Shown here one piece after another: positions 32,647-43,935 of a DNA stretch of 64,000 nt. Each line of letters starts with the position of its first letter. The stretch's first letter is position 1. The notes below the pieces were generated by a model. That model saw only the letters and a program-made list of their open reading frames with translations. It searched no databases and was not told the origin of the DNA. Position numbers and translations under genes: made by a program. The stretch is from contig NC_030853.1 of assembly GCF_000208745.1 (NCBI RefSeq), positions 5,700,189 through 5,764,188 on the forward strand. Direction: 5' to 3'. This stretch comes from Theobroma cacao (lineage: Eukaryota > Streptophyta > Magnoliopsida > Malvales > Malvaceae).

Positions 32647-35600
32647 CCTAGGGTTCTCTACCTCTATTTCCAAACCAAAGGTTGTTGTGCTATGAAGAGT
32701 ATCGTTGTTGCTTGATTTTGTATTAGCTTCTGGTCGCAAGTATGGAACAACAGTTCATAATTTGTCCAGAAAAGAAAATCCTTGGGTCACGTTACATCCG
32801 TCTCAAGAAGGTAAAACCCGACACAAATTTGTGCTAAATAAGACTTCTTCGTTATTTTACGAATTCATAATTTTATCCTACAATAATACGATAACAATTG
32901 AAGAGTATAAATAACCTTGAGGATTTATTCAAAGAGATTTATATAAAGCGAACATTGGCACCTTAATCTTGGGGAATGAGATCACCAAGAAAGATAAATT
33001 GGGACCCTAATTGTTGCCTACAAAAAGAGGAAGATATGCGTTGATAGGAACTCATTATCATCCGTAACAAATCTAAGATATGCTTTATATTTTTAACATA
33101 TGCCTCAAACTAACTGGGTACTTGCTAATTTGCACGGGTGCTATATTTTTTTAATAAACAAAGATGAAGCAATGAAGCATGAGCTTGAATAATAACGGAG
33201 TCAATAAGAATATATCCATTTTAAATCCCATAATAATTATAATTATATTTATATTATCTTCATAACAACAATATATATATATAGTGCTGTGCCTGATCAT
33301 GGTGGGTGCCTGGTGGTGGGGGACCAGCTCGATCGGAGGTTGCATCAAAAGCTACCCCGAGCGGCGTCTCGGGAAGCACAGCGATCGGCGCCAACATGGA
33401 GCGGTCTGCAATTGCCGAGACTAAAACCTAGCTTGTTATTTTATGCGGATGACAGCGTTGGGTCACGTGCATGTTCTGTGGGGAGTAACATTGTCAGTTG
33501 TTGTACAGTAGAAGTGGCAATAAACATCAAGGGAAAGGAGAGAAGGGTTGGCTCTTTGGGATTCTTAATTCTATTATTTTCCTGGAGAAAAAGACCGTTT
33601 CATTGCCTTGCTGGTGCTATATTATTTTTACACTTCACTTTCTTTACGTGCAAATTTTAATGCTCAGATGGAATATTGGAGCATACGTCGAAACTGCATT
33701 GGTTTAGGGTGCATCACTTTTAATTGCTACCAGACAAATTTTATTCTTTTTAGTATTAATAAAATGAAACCTTTTTAAACATGTGCTTAGGCTTCTAAGA
33801 CCTATATTGTTAGGTATCTCAGGGTAGATCAATATAAAATGGAAGAAAAGCTGAGTGCATGCTCTATTTGAAATTAAAGTTGAAAATCAAGTTCCGCCCC
33901 AACCTCGTAATTAATTCCTTTCATATTCGTAACAAATAAAGAGATAAATTTTCTCATTCATTTCTTTTCACCGAAAAAGGCTTTCCCAGTTTGTTTCATG
34001 CGACTGAATACGGGTTGGATGTAGGCTACAACACATATTTAGTTTATTAGTAATACCTCTCGAAGACCACATCTCTCAAGGAAATAGAACAAATCCTGTT
34101 TCAAGTGATATTCATTGCAACAAAGATACAAATACAGTGAATTTCTCTCGTTTAAGAATTTGATTAAGAAATTTGGTATTTGCTTTTTACTTCTTTTTTT
34201 ACAACTGAATAAAAAGTAAAAAAAAAACAAATAATAAGAAGTAAATACCAAAATTGTCATCCGAACCGAAAGGTGACAATATAATTTACCCACCGGCATG
34301 TTAATATCTTAATTACAAAAAAACTGATAATAATTGGTAAATTGGCTGTAAAATTAATGTTTGGATCAGGCTCAGGAATTTCTCAGTTCTTTGGATTTTC
34401 TATAACTATTTGTGAACAAGGCAAAGTAAGGAGGTGCAGGTTTGACGATGTGCTCTCTATTGCGTTTTAGTAGTTGACGAGTTAGTTAGAAGATCATGAG
34501 TTTCTCGAGAGAAGAAATGTAACTATTCCACGACTTTTATAAGTAGTCAGGCTACAAAACACTGAGAAATTGGCTTGTGCAAAACTTCATGTGCATATGA
34601 CATAGAAATTTCGAATATTTTAATATAGGGTTTGAAAGATTAATTAATGACCATTTTTAACTTACTAACTTGTTCCAAGGAGACACTTTTAAAAATTCAA
34701 TTTATGGGTGTCGAATTCAAATCTTGGGATAAGAAAAGTGTAATTTAGAGATACATCTCTCACGGTATAATCCAATAGCACATGTATAATAAAATGTTAA
34801 TCTTCTGTTTTATTTAATTCATTAATGTAACAAAGGTTAATGACTTCTACAATTATTGCCGGAGGTAACTGAAAAAGCTGCTAACTACTACATTTTGACC
34901 ATAAAAGTACCCTTAAATAGTTTTAAATCAATAATTAACTATATTTTCATATAACAAAACTATTTTTGACATGTAGTTAACACAACTTTTTTTATACAAA
35001 CCTTAATCAATGTTTGCATCAGTTTTATTCAATTCAAATAACTGAAAATAGTAATGACTCTTCATTGAATAAATAGCATGACTCGATTTTATAAATATTC
35101 TAAAAATTCAAGGTTATACATTATGATTTATTATTTATATTAATTAAATTTCAACAAGGAAAATTATGAGATTCAACTAAAAAAAGAAAATAATTGTATA
35201 TTCATTCATCTCTTCTAAGATTGAGTACAAATTATTAAAATATTAAAAAAAATTAGGATTTACTTAGTTACTACAGCAATTTATCAATGCGAACATGAAA
35301 ACAAAATCTTAATTTTCTCTTAAAAAAAAGGAGTCGAAGAAAATACTTTAACATCCAAAAATAAAATATTGCTTATAGTACCTTACTACAAACTAAACAT
35401 GACTTTTATCTATATTTATATTAAATAAATAATTGATGTATAAACTGCTAAAATTAATAGTCCGAGTGTTTTGTATTTTGCTGAGAAAAAAAAAACAGTC
35501 CGAGTGTTTTCATTTTTAATATAAATAATAGCTTTTGGAGGGAACAATCCTCATGACTCTAAAACCATTTAGTAATGAAGCATTTTGTTATTGGAGTACA

Positions 35601-36116
35601 AAAGTTCAATATTCCATTTTCAAAAATATTATATTTTTTTATATACAAATGTACACTTTTTATTTTTTTTTTCTTTTGGAAAACAATAAGCAAGTGAAAA
35701 AAAAATAGGCAAAGAAAACTTTACAAATTTACAGCATTTATTGGAATATTAGATCAGCTAGTTGATTTAGATTAAAAGGGTTTTCTGTGCATCTATGTTT
35801 ATTTAAAGCCAATAATTTTGATACCCCATGACTTCTAAAAATGTAATAGTAAAATGAAAATTTTCCTCTATATATGTACCGTTCAGTGATGTATTCAAAG
35901 TCTACAAATAGATTTAAATCAGCATAATTATGAATAAAAACATCAGTAAACTAGTATAGTTAATTACTTGAATGAACTCGTCTCAATTATTAAAACTCAC
36001 ATGTAACGTTTAGAATTTTTATCACGGTGTATAAGATTATATATATGATCAACATATAGTATAGAAAAAAGATAAACCAAAAAATCAAAAAAAAAAAGAA
36101 AACTTTCTCTCCATAT
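32647..36116. other. AT-rich DNA without supportable genes; short GC-rich island at 33290-33440
   Basis: No conserved coding motif was recognised on either strand. 32680-33060 and 33450-36110 are AT-rich. 33290-33440 is markedly GC-rich and contains CCCCGAG...CTCGGG (about 33355-33373), able to pair as a small hairpin. 34172-34252 holds an imperfect inverted repeat (TTTGGTATTT ... AAGAAGTAAATACCAAA). 35459-35511 holds a short direct repeat of AGTCCGAGTGTTTT. The longest reading frame (33289-33660) has no family resemblance I can name. Confidence 0.5.
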
Positions 36117-36125
36117 AATAATCAA

Positions 36126-36616
36126 GGGCTTAATTATATTTAATGCACCGAACCATACACTATCAATTTACTAGAAAACATCATACCATTAATAAGCAAA
36201 GATAAAAATTTATAAGGTCTTAAAAATAAATATTAAAAAATTTTATTGATTAATCAAATAAAAAATAAAATATTTTTAGAATCTTTATTTGAAATCTCTA
36301 TTGCTTGCTTCTCTCTCCTCTTGTTCTTCATCTACAGTCATCCATTCATTTTGTTCTCCGATGATAAAATATTGAGTTATTGACTACAAATACTCATGTA
36401 TTAAAATAGAACAAGAGAGGGAGAGAAGCATGGAAGAGATATTTTGGAGAGGTTATGAAAATGTTTTATTCTTTTAACTGATTAATCTTTAAAATTTTTT
36501 AATTTTTGTTTTTAAGATCTTGTAAGTTTTATAAGTGCTTATTAATGACATCGTATTTTCTGGTAAATTACTCATGTATATAAGTTACACACCATTAGTG
36601 CATCAAATATAAACCT
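36126..36616. mobile_element. Foldback MITE, probable Mutator type
   Basis: The left arm begins GGGCTTAATTATATTTAATG and pairs with the right arm ending TGCATCAAATATAAACCT. The complementarity extends inward for roughly 160 bp per side with mismatches (for example TTGATTAATC / GATTAATCTTTAAA and TTGCTTCTCTC / GAGAGAAGCA near the centre), so nearly the whole element folds. Nine-base flanks AATAATCAA (36117-36125) and AATAAACAA (36617-36625) match in eight positions, the size expected for Mutator-like elements. Non-coding. Confidence 0.75.
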
Positions 36617-36954
36617 AATAAACAATTATCTAATTGATTTACCAAATAATTCTTAAATTATATCACTTGACCCCTTAAAAAGCCATTAAATATGCAATAT
36701 GCTTATAACTTATTAATTAAAGTATCTAAAAATAAGAGTGTTTTGATTTTTGGTTATTTTGGATAAAATTAATGTTGTAATTCCTTAAAGAATGAAACCA
36801 CAAACATTAAATGTGAAAAAAAAAATGATAAGTGTCATAAATGTAACTTACACTTAATAAATAATATAATATGATAACCAAAGAGTTGGAGAATTAGTAA
36901 AACGCAACATTTGGGATAACATATGAGAGAGAGAACTTAGAGTTTTTTTTTTCC

Positions 36955-37527
36955 AAGTAAGCATGAAGGAGGAGGAGCAAGGGATCGTTAGAGATTTGGG
37001 TTTGAGGGTACAAAGATATATGTTTAATCTAAGTTGTCATGGTGGAGGAAATCTCTGTATATAGTCTTTTATTGGATAATTTGGTAGAAGGGGTTTCTTG
37101 GGCTGAAATTAAGACTGCTTTTTATAGATTTGGTATTATTGTTCATGTTTTTGTGCCATGGCGATATTCATGAAAGAAATTTAATTTTGAATTTGTTAGA
37201 TTCAGGGAAGAAAAGGAACTCAAGTTGGTTATTTCAGAAGGAAATGGGATGGTTATTGCTAGTAGACAAGTGTTGGTGAAGGAGGTGGATGTTTTAGAAA
37301 GGAAATGGGATGAAGGGCCATATGTCAAACCAGGTAAAAAATAGGTTCTTTCTCAAACATAAAGGAAGTAGTGAAGGGTGCTGCAAATCCCCATTGGTAC
37401 TTGAGAAAATTGAGGAGGTGATTTTTACTCCTAAAACCAATTATTCGTGGTTGCAGTACAGCGTTATAGGATCATTATATCCTAGCTACTTGATCAATGG
37501 TTTGAAAAAAAGTCTTGAGATGCAAGG
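36955..37527 (+). pseudogene. LINE ORF1-like RRM/DUF4283 remnant, part 1
   Basis: From about 37041 the frame gives VEEISVYSLLLDNLVEGVSW, AEIKTAFYRFGIIVHVFVPW, a stop, then FNFEFVRFREEKELKLVISE and VIASRQVLVKEVDV. This is the RRM-like module (DNLPEGVSW..L...F...G.V.DVF.P ... FGFVRF) found at the start of many plant LINE ORF1 proteins and related zinc-knuckle proteins. A few stops and frame changes follow, then YSWLQYSVIGSLYPSYLING and LKKSLEMQG to the edge of the chromovirus. The second half continues at 46953. The family protein binds element RNA. A host RRM gene is less likely given the DUF4283-like second half and the decay. Confidence 0.55.
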
Positions 37528-38103
37528 TCATGAGCCAACCTTGTATCGGACCATGATAGAGTAGAGTTGTCTATGAGATTTAGTCTTTTGTACTTGTAAG
37601 GGAAATATCCCTCTTTCAAATAATGTAATGGCTAGTGGTGACACCTCTAAAAATACTTGCAAAGTCTTTAGTGGGAAAGACCCTTGAGGAAAGGAATGTT
37701 CTCATTTCAAGCATTCTAATGGCTACAAGTAGAATACTTGTAAAAACTCGTAAACTCTTTATAAGGGGTGAGCAATTGGTGGATTGTTGAGCTGCTTCAC
37801 TGGTAAAGGTATGTTTGTAGCGAATTATTTAGGGCTGCCTCTATGGCCCGATGATGGCGTGTCTTGGTCCTTTTATAATTAATTTCATAATAATAAAACA
37901 TTTTTCCTTGTTATGTCTCAATGGTTGCTTATATGGCATTCGGTATGCCCTTTGATTTTTATACGAATTCTCTTAGTTTGATTTGTTGCTATTATTGATG
38001 TTTGATAAAGTATAACTGAGTATTAGCTGACTTGCATGGAAGCGTCCACTCAAGTGCCGCATGAACTATCGCATATTTAGACGAAGGAGCGTTGTTGGTG
38101 ATA
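37528..38103 (+). mobile_element. 5' LTR of chromovirus C (first two bases lost)
   Basis: Begins TCATGAGCCAACCTTGTAT where the 3' LTR begins TGTCATGAGCCAACC, and ends GGTGATA. The pair of complete ends TGTCAT ... ATGACA is seen in the 3' copy. Sequence matches 46371-46947; about one in nine positions differs over the first 270 bp by rough hand count. Confidence 0.85.
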
Positions 38104-38105
38104 GT

Positions 38106-38117
38106 TGGTATCAGAGC
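38106..38117 (+). other. Primer-binding site of chromovirus C
   Basis: TGGTATCAGAGC, complementary to initiator tRNA-Met, two bases after the 5' LTR. Confidence 0.9.
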
Positions 38118-38149
38118 ACAAGTGAGACGTTCTAATCAAAAGTGTAAAA

Positions 38150-39375
38150 ATGGTGACCATGTGGAGTACATTAGAGGACCATCAGAGGATTGATGAGCTA
38201 AAGGCCACGGTGGCTGTAGTAAAAGCTCAAATGGTTCTACGCGAACGAATAGATGAAATTGAGACAGTTCAACAAAAACTATTCGAGATGATTAATACCC
38301 TGAGTGATGAGACCAAGGATGCACTAAGCACTCTTCATGGTGAGATTGGAGAATTGAAAGCTTAGGTAAATCTTTTGGTTATTGCTGCAAGTAATTCCAA
38401 TGAAAGTTCAAAAAATCAAAGGAAATGGGCTAAAATGACGAAACCTAAGCAATACGAAGGGGTCAGAGATGTTAAGGAGTTGGAGAACTTCCTTTTTGAT
38501 ATGGAGCAATATTGTTGAGCTGTGCGCACAGAGTCGAAAGAGGAAAAAGTGGAGATGGCTACAATGTACCTTGCTAGGAACTTAAAATTATGGTGGCATT
38601 CCAAATTCCTTGATAGTGAGTGTCGTATCAACACTTAGGTAGACCTAAAGTAGGAATTGAAGAACTAGTTTTTCTTGAGAATATTGAGTATATGGCGCAA
38701 TGAAAGTTGTGAAAGCTATCAGAAATGGGATTAGTATGGGAATTCGTGAGAAACTTCTCTACTTTGATGTTAGATATTAAGGATATGACTAAAAAGATAG
38801 ACTGTTTTATTTCCTTGAGGGTATAAAACCATGGACGAGGATGGAGTTACAACGACAGAAGGTACAGGATGTGGCTTCGGCGATGGCAGCTTCTGAATGC
38901 CTTACAAATTATAATGAAAACTCCAACACAAGGTATGACCTTCTATCCAGGGCTAATAGCTCTAGCTCAAATAGTGGGGTAAAATTTTCAAGAGTAAGTA
39001 GATGCTCAAGTGGGGGAGGTGATAGGAGACCATCTGCTAGAGACTCACCCCAACTGAGAATAAACAAGCAATGGAACTTCAAGCCACGACCATCGATATC
39101 TTGTTTTTTATGCAAAGAACCTCATCAAGTAGCTGACTATCCTCACCAAGCAGCTCTTAGTGCAATATGCACTACTAATGTTGAGACACCCCCACCCCAC
39201 ACGACAGTCAAAGAAGCTGAGGAAGAGTCAGCACGAATGGATTCTATTTATTTCCTTAATGCCTTACAAGCACAACTAGAAAAGATGGAGAAGGAGCCCC
39301 AACGAAGTTTAATGTATGTAGAGGTGTTGTTGAATGAGAAATGTACTAAAGCCATGTTCGACATGAGGGCCTAGA
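38150..39375 (+). pseudogene. Gag and start of protease of chromovirus C (broken)
   Basis: 38150-38365 encodes a helix-rich N-terminus (RIDELKATVAVVKAQMVL ... EIGELKA), likely coiled coil, ending at a stop. The capsid-like core follows with KPKQYEGVRDVKELENFLFD, then MATMYLARNLKLWWHSKF (about 38553-38605). 38841-39374 covers the C-terminal part. Its knuckle reads CFLCKEPHQVADYP near 39100-39140, where the final Cys of the family motif is Tyr. The protease active site at about 39355-39375 is degraded to FDMRA followed by a stop where DTGA is expected. Confidence 0.7.
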
Positions 39376-40054
39376 CACTTTTATCACCCCAAGAGAGGCA
39401 AGAAGGTGTTGTCTTAAAGTTAAGAAGAGCTTTAAACGAATGAAAGTTGTTAATTCGCCAACTTCAGCTATCATGGGAAATGCTAAAGATGTGAAGATTA
39501 AGCTTGGCTCTTGGGAAAGGAAGGTAAACTTGACAGTAGCCATTATAGATGACTTTGATTTTATCTTTGGCTTAGATTTTATGATGAAAGCACAAGCCAT
39601 CTCTTTCTTTTCTGCAAGTTGTTTAATGTTTTTTGGAGAACGACCATATATGATACCAGTTACAATCTTACCTAAGAGTGAGAAGAAGATGATATCAGCT
39701 ATACAGTTTAAGAAGGGGATCAAGAAAGGTGAGCCCTCATACGTGGCCATGCCTATCTAAAAAGGCAAAGATAACAAAAATCCAATACCTGAAGAAGTGA
39801 AACAGATTTTGGAAGAATTTCAAGATATGATGCCAAAACAACTACCAAGGTTTCTACCGTCTCGACGAACTGTTAATCACAAGATATAATTACTTCCAAG
39901 AGTTAAGTCACTTGCAAAAGAGCCATACAAGATGGCTCCCCTAGAGTTAGTAGAGCTAAGAAAATAATTAGACGAGCTGATTCAAGCTGGATTCATCCGA
40001 CCATCAAAAGCACTTTTTAAAGCCTTGATATTTTTTTAGAAGAAACAAGACGGG
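39376..40054 (+). pseudogene. Protease remainder and N-terminal RT of chromovirus C
   Basis: 39440-39760 encodes the second half of the protease (KVNLTVAIIDDFDFIFGLDF, MMKAQAISFF) and the linker. RT then begins with FQDMMPKQLPRFLPSRRTV, EPYKMAPLELVELRK, a stop, and LDELIQAGFIRPSKA, reaching KKQDG at 40054, where a B-type solo LTR is inserted. The same frame resumes at 42577 with SLRLYVDYQALNK. Confidence 0.7.
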
Positions 40055-42571
40055 TGTGAAACCTTGACCTTCATAAACTCATAACTCAAGGTGGAACTTA
40101 TGTTTAAAGGTTTAATTTGAGCTAATGATGCTAGTTTTACGTTACTTATAATTATTTTATGTCGTTATAGGAGTAGGATCAAAAATAATTTTAATTGGTG
40201 AAGAAAGGTGCATAATGAATAGTAGCCCTATTTGCATATGTTCAGTTTTTCAAGTATATCTCCCATTAAAGAAGTTTAAATAACATGATGTTTTGACCAT
40301 TAGAAATCTAAGAGGCAGGGCTACAACTTTGATGTTTACCACTTTTCCCAATTCTAGCGAGAAGGTGGTCAAAATCTTTGTCGAAGTGAAATGACTGTGC
40401 TAGAAGAACAGAAATTGGCAAAATGTTTGAGCGTCACGGTGCTGGAAATTGAGAGCCGTAGCCCTCATCGTAAATTCTACAAATAACAAGATTTTGGGGT
40501 TTTTGAAGCTAAGACTTTTGAGGGCTACTTAAGGGACCTTTTTCAGAGGATTTTAGACTTTCCCTAGTGTCAAAAGAGTAAAAGATTTCACAAGAACAAG
40601 AGGAAGACAAGTGGCATTGCTAAGGGCATTATTGTAATTTTATGAACAATTGGATAAGTTTTACCTATAAATATCTTCATTCTCCAGCACCTTCCTCAGA
40701 TTTCCAACACTTTATCTTCTTCTTCTTCTTCTTCCTCCCATCCCACATTTCTTCACCTTCCATGGGAGTACTCTTCAAGCTTCCATAACTCTCTCAAGTT
40801 AGCCTTCATTTTCATGCTTTTGTGCATTTTTTTTTTTGTAGAACCTCTTATGCTCTTTCACTCTTTCACCTTAAAACCCTTGAAATGTCTTAGATCAATA
40901 CTTTCTTTCACTAACTAAGGTTTTAGAGAGAGAAAGAAAGATCTTCTATAATAGTTGGGAATTCTTGAGGAGATATTCAATTGCAAATCTAGCAAGGTGA
41001 GCATTGAAATTGAGTTGATATTTTAGTTGTTGAGAATGATTAATAGTTAGATTTATGAGTGTTTTGTAGTTAAGGTAGTTTATTCATTTTTGTGTGATTA
41101 TAATAGTGCAAATAAATAGCCACTTGATGGTAGTTGGAAGCTAGTTAGGAATAACTAGTGGAACATGATTTAGGAGATAGCTTTTAGAATTTTGGTTATG
41201 TGATTAAGTTGATTGTGATGCTAATGTGTGATAGGCTCCACCGAAACCCCACATCACCATTCGGGGCATTAGTGGAAGTTGGAGCTGCTTTAAGAATCAA
41301 CAAAGATAGATGAGTGAACTTGCATTTCAAAACTGTTTTGGAATATGTGAATGTATTTGGACAAATATTTTGAATGATTTATCCAATTCTCTTTCAAAAA
41401 AAAAATGCCTGGGAACAAGTCCTTATGAAATGTTTTTATGTTGTGAAATGGAAAATGTGATGAATCCATGTGTTTCAGTATAATGTTGATATATATATAT
41501 ATATATATATATGTATAGTACATTGGTAGATAATATTGTGTAATGGATATAACCGTGTGTGTGCACGATATGGGGGGGATGCATATACCGATAATGACGG
41601 TGGTGAGGTAGGCGGATGATGATATTGCCGGTGTGAACGATGTGGGGGGATGTACATGACGACGTTAGATGTGCACGATGTGGGGGGATGCACATGAGCT
41701 GGGGAGGCGGTGGATGTATATATATATATACATATATGTTTGCATATGTTCACATGTATTAATGCAATAAAGATTTTATGAATAACGTGTGTGACTGTAA
41801 TGTATGTGGAATCCTGCTTGCTAAACCTTGAGCATTTTTTTTTGTGATCCAAATTGATTTGCATTGCAGTGAAATGGTTTACTTGGGATGAAAGGAAGTC
41901 TTTCTTGTTGCTCTGTTTCTTGCTGCAGCAAGAATGAAACTTTCTATTCTGCTTATCATTTGGTTGGTTTTTGCCATATTTTCCACTTCTCCAATTTCAT
42001 GTTGGATATGAATTCTCTATCGTCACATGATTTATCAACCAAGGGTTCAATTGAAGGTTTTAATAAAGACTTAAGCTAAAGTGCATCATTTTCAAATAAG
42101 TGCATTATGATTTCAAACTTTTTCTTATTATATTGCTTGTTCCCTTCATTTGTTCACTCACTGGGTTTATACTCATCATTTTCAACTTCATGTTTTCAGA
42201 TCAAGAGGCAACTGGTAACTAGGTTGAGGTGTCTTCGTATATTTGACCTTTGGTAGGTGTCTCGATATTCAATAGCTATACATTCGTTTGAGTCTCTCCG
42301 CTGGAAATCAAGTCTTCTTTTTTAATATGTATAGACAAAGTTGATGGAAATTGTTAAGAAAAATATTTTAGACAATGTATGTATATTTGGATTAGTATGC
42401 CACTAAGAGTCGAAAATGGTTAGCATTATTTTGGTTTGAAATTACGAAATGTGACTTTAGTAACTTTGATGGAATAATGAGCAGAATAATATAGATAGGC
42501 TTGCTTGGGCTTAATGGACTACGTCCGTTGAGTCCATGCTTCGGTCACGGCTTGGAAATTGGGTCGTGACA
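40055..42571 (+). mobile_element. B-type solo LTR in the RT of chromovirus C
   Basis: Starts TGTGAAACCTTGACC and ends GGGTCGTGACA. Flanks are ACGGG (40050-40054) and ATGGG (42572-42576), a 5-bp duplication with one C/T change. It aligns with the solo LTR at 26089-28845 from GATGCTAGTTTTACGTTA onward (GGAGTAGGATCAAAAATAAT at 40170). It contains a TA microsatellite (41487-41512), three GTGCACGATGTGGGGGG-like units (41558-41700) and a CTGCAGCAAG palindrome remnant (41920-41935). The coding frame of RT is continuous across it if one TSD copy is removed. Confidence 0.88.
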
Positions 42572-42576
42572 ATGGG

Positions 42577-43290
42577 AGTTTACGATTGTATGTGGATTAT
42601 CAGGCTTTGAATAAAAGTCATAGTTAAGAATAAATATCCTATCCTTCCTATAGCAGATCTCTTTGATCAACTAAGTGGTGCAAAGTATTTCTCCAAACTA
42701 GATTTGAGATCGAGTTACCATCAAGTAAGAATAGGTGAGGGAGATAGGCTGAAAACCACCTGGGTAACCTAGTATGGTGCATTTGAATTTCTCAGTATGC
42801 CTTTTGGTCTAACCAATGCTCTTGCTACCTTTTGCACACTGATGAACTAGGTCTTTCAAGATTATCTGGACAAGTTTATGGTGATCTAATTAGATGATAT
42901 TGTAGTGTATAGTTCGACCTTAGAGAAGCATCAACGGCACTTGCGACAAGTCTTCCAAAGGCTACTTGACCACCAGATATATGTAAAAAAGTAGAAATAT
43001 GCATTTGTTCAAACTCGAATCCAATTTCTTGGCCACATAATTGAACAAGGGCACATCCAGATGGACATGTAGAAGGTAAAGGCTATCGAAGAATGGGCCA
43101 CCCCTAAGAATACAATTGAGCTTTGTTCTTTTTTAGGGCTAGCCAATTATTATCGAAGATTTGTCGAAAGATATTCCAAAAGGATAATAACATTGATAGA
43201 ATTGCTGAAAATGGATAGAAATGAAGTTGGATGCCACATTTCCAAGAAGCCTTTGAAGGTTTGAAAAACATGATGATGGCTAATCTTGTG
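42577..43290 (+). pseudogene. RT core of chromovirus C (broken)
   Basis: SLRLYVDYQALNK, then, after a one-base shift, NKYPILPIADLFDQLSGAKY, FSKLDLRS, TWVT, YGAFEFLSMPFGLTNA and LMN. At the active site the family Tyr of YLDD is a stop (TAA at 42887-42889) followed by LDDIVVYS. Then HLRQVFQRLLDHQIYVKK, FVQTRIQFLGHIIEQGHIQM and LANYYRRFVERYSK. The two Asp residues remain but the preceding stop truncates the protein. Confidence 0.75.
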
Positions 43291-43935
43291 TTATCAGTCC
43301 CCAATATTGCAAAGCCCTTTGGGGAATAGACGGATGCATCAAATTTTGCCCTTGGAGGAGTGTTGTTATAAGAAGGACACCTAGTTGTGTTCAAAAAAAT
43401 TCAAGTTGAATGAAGCTAAAAGGAGATATACGACACAAGAGAAAAAATGACTTGCAGTGATTCATTGTTTACGAGCCTGGTGACATTACTTGCTAGGATC
43501 ACAATTCATGATAAATAACGATAATACAACTGTAAGTCACTTCTTCACACAACCAAAACTTACAGCTAAGCAGGCGAGATGGCAAGAGTTCCTATCCAAG
43601 TTTGATTATTTCTTCAAGCATAAAGCTTGGAAAGTGAACCGTGTAGCAGACACCTTTAGTAAGAAGACCGAATTTGTAGCTCTAAGAGTGATCTCGTCAA
43701 TGACAGCCAGTAGAGTGACAACAAATATCCGTAATTTGATTGAGAAAAATTTGAATCAAGACCCCCAAGCAATGGCTATTAAGAAATTGGTGGAGAGCGA
43801 AAAGTTAAAACACTTTTAGGTGGAAAATGAACTCCTACTAATAAACGGAGCATGCATATTTGTTCCAAGAGCGGGAGAGCTTAGGTAGAAATTAATGCGT
43901 GAATGTCATGACACTCTTGGGCAGGACATCCAGGT
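43291..43935 (+). pseudogene. RNase H and start of integrase of chromovirus C
   Basis: TDASNFALGGVLL near 43330-43370, then AVIHCLRAWWHYLLGSQF, NDNTTVSHFFTQPKLTAKQA, RWQEFLSKFDYFFKHKAWKV and NRVADTFSKKTEF. A linker leads to NELLLINGACIFVPRAGEL and the integrase zinc-binding region, MRECHDTLGQDIQ with a one-base shift. It stops at GHPG, where a copia-type solo LTR is inserted, and resumes at 45110 with WQQIVALLK. At least six stops are visible. Confidence 0.7.

Noticed and set aside
32673..32677. AACCA as right target duplication of LTR F, making F span 22466-32672
   Set aside because: It matches AACCA at 22461-22465, but the TGTTAG/CTAACA inverted repeats end at 24395 and a 5-base match within a scanned stretch can be chance. 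Left as an alternative.
33289..33660. 123-codon plus-strand frame as a host gene
   Set aside because: No recognisable domain and no clear start or splice context; only the GC-rich part stands out, so it is reported as an observation.
34172..34252. Inverted repeat as a MITE
   Set aside because: Arms are short and imperfect, part of the pairing is poly(A)/poly(T), and no target duplication was found.
36955..37527. Host RRM protein gene
   Set aside because: The RRM-like part is followed by DUF4283-like sequence and is full of stops and frame changes, which fits a LINE ORF1 remnant better.
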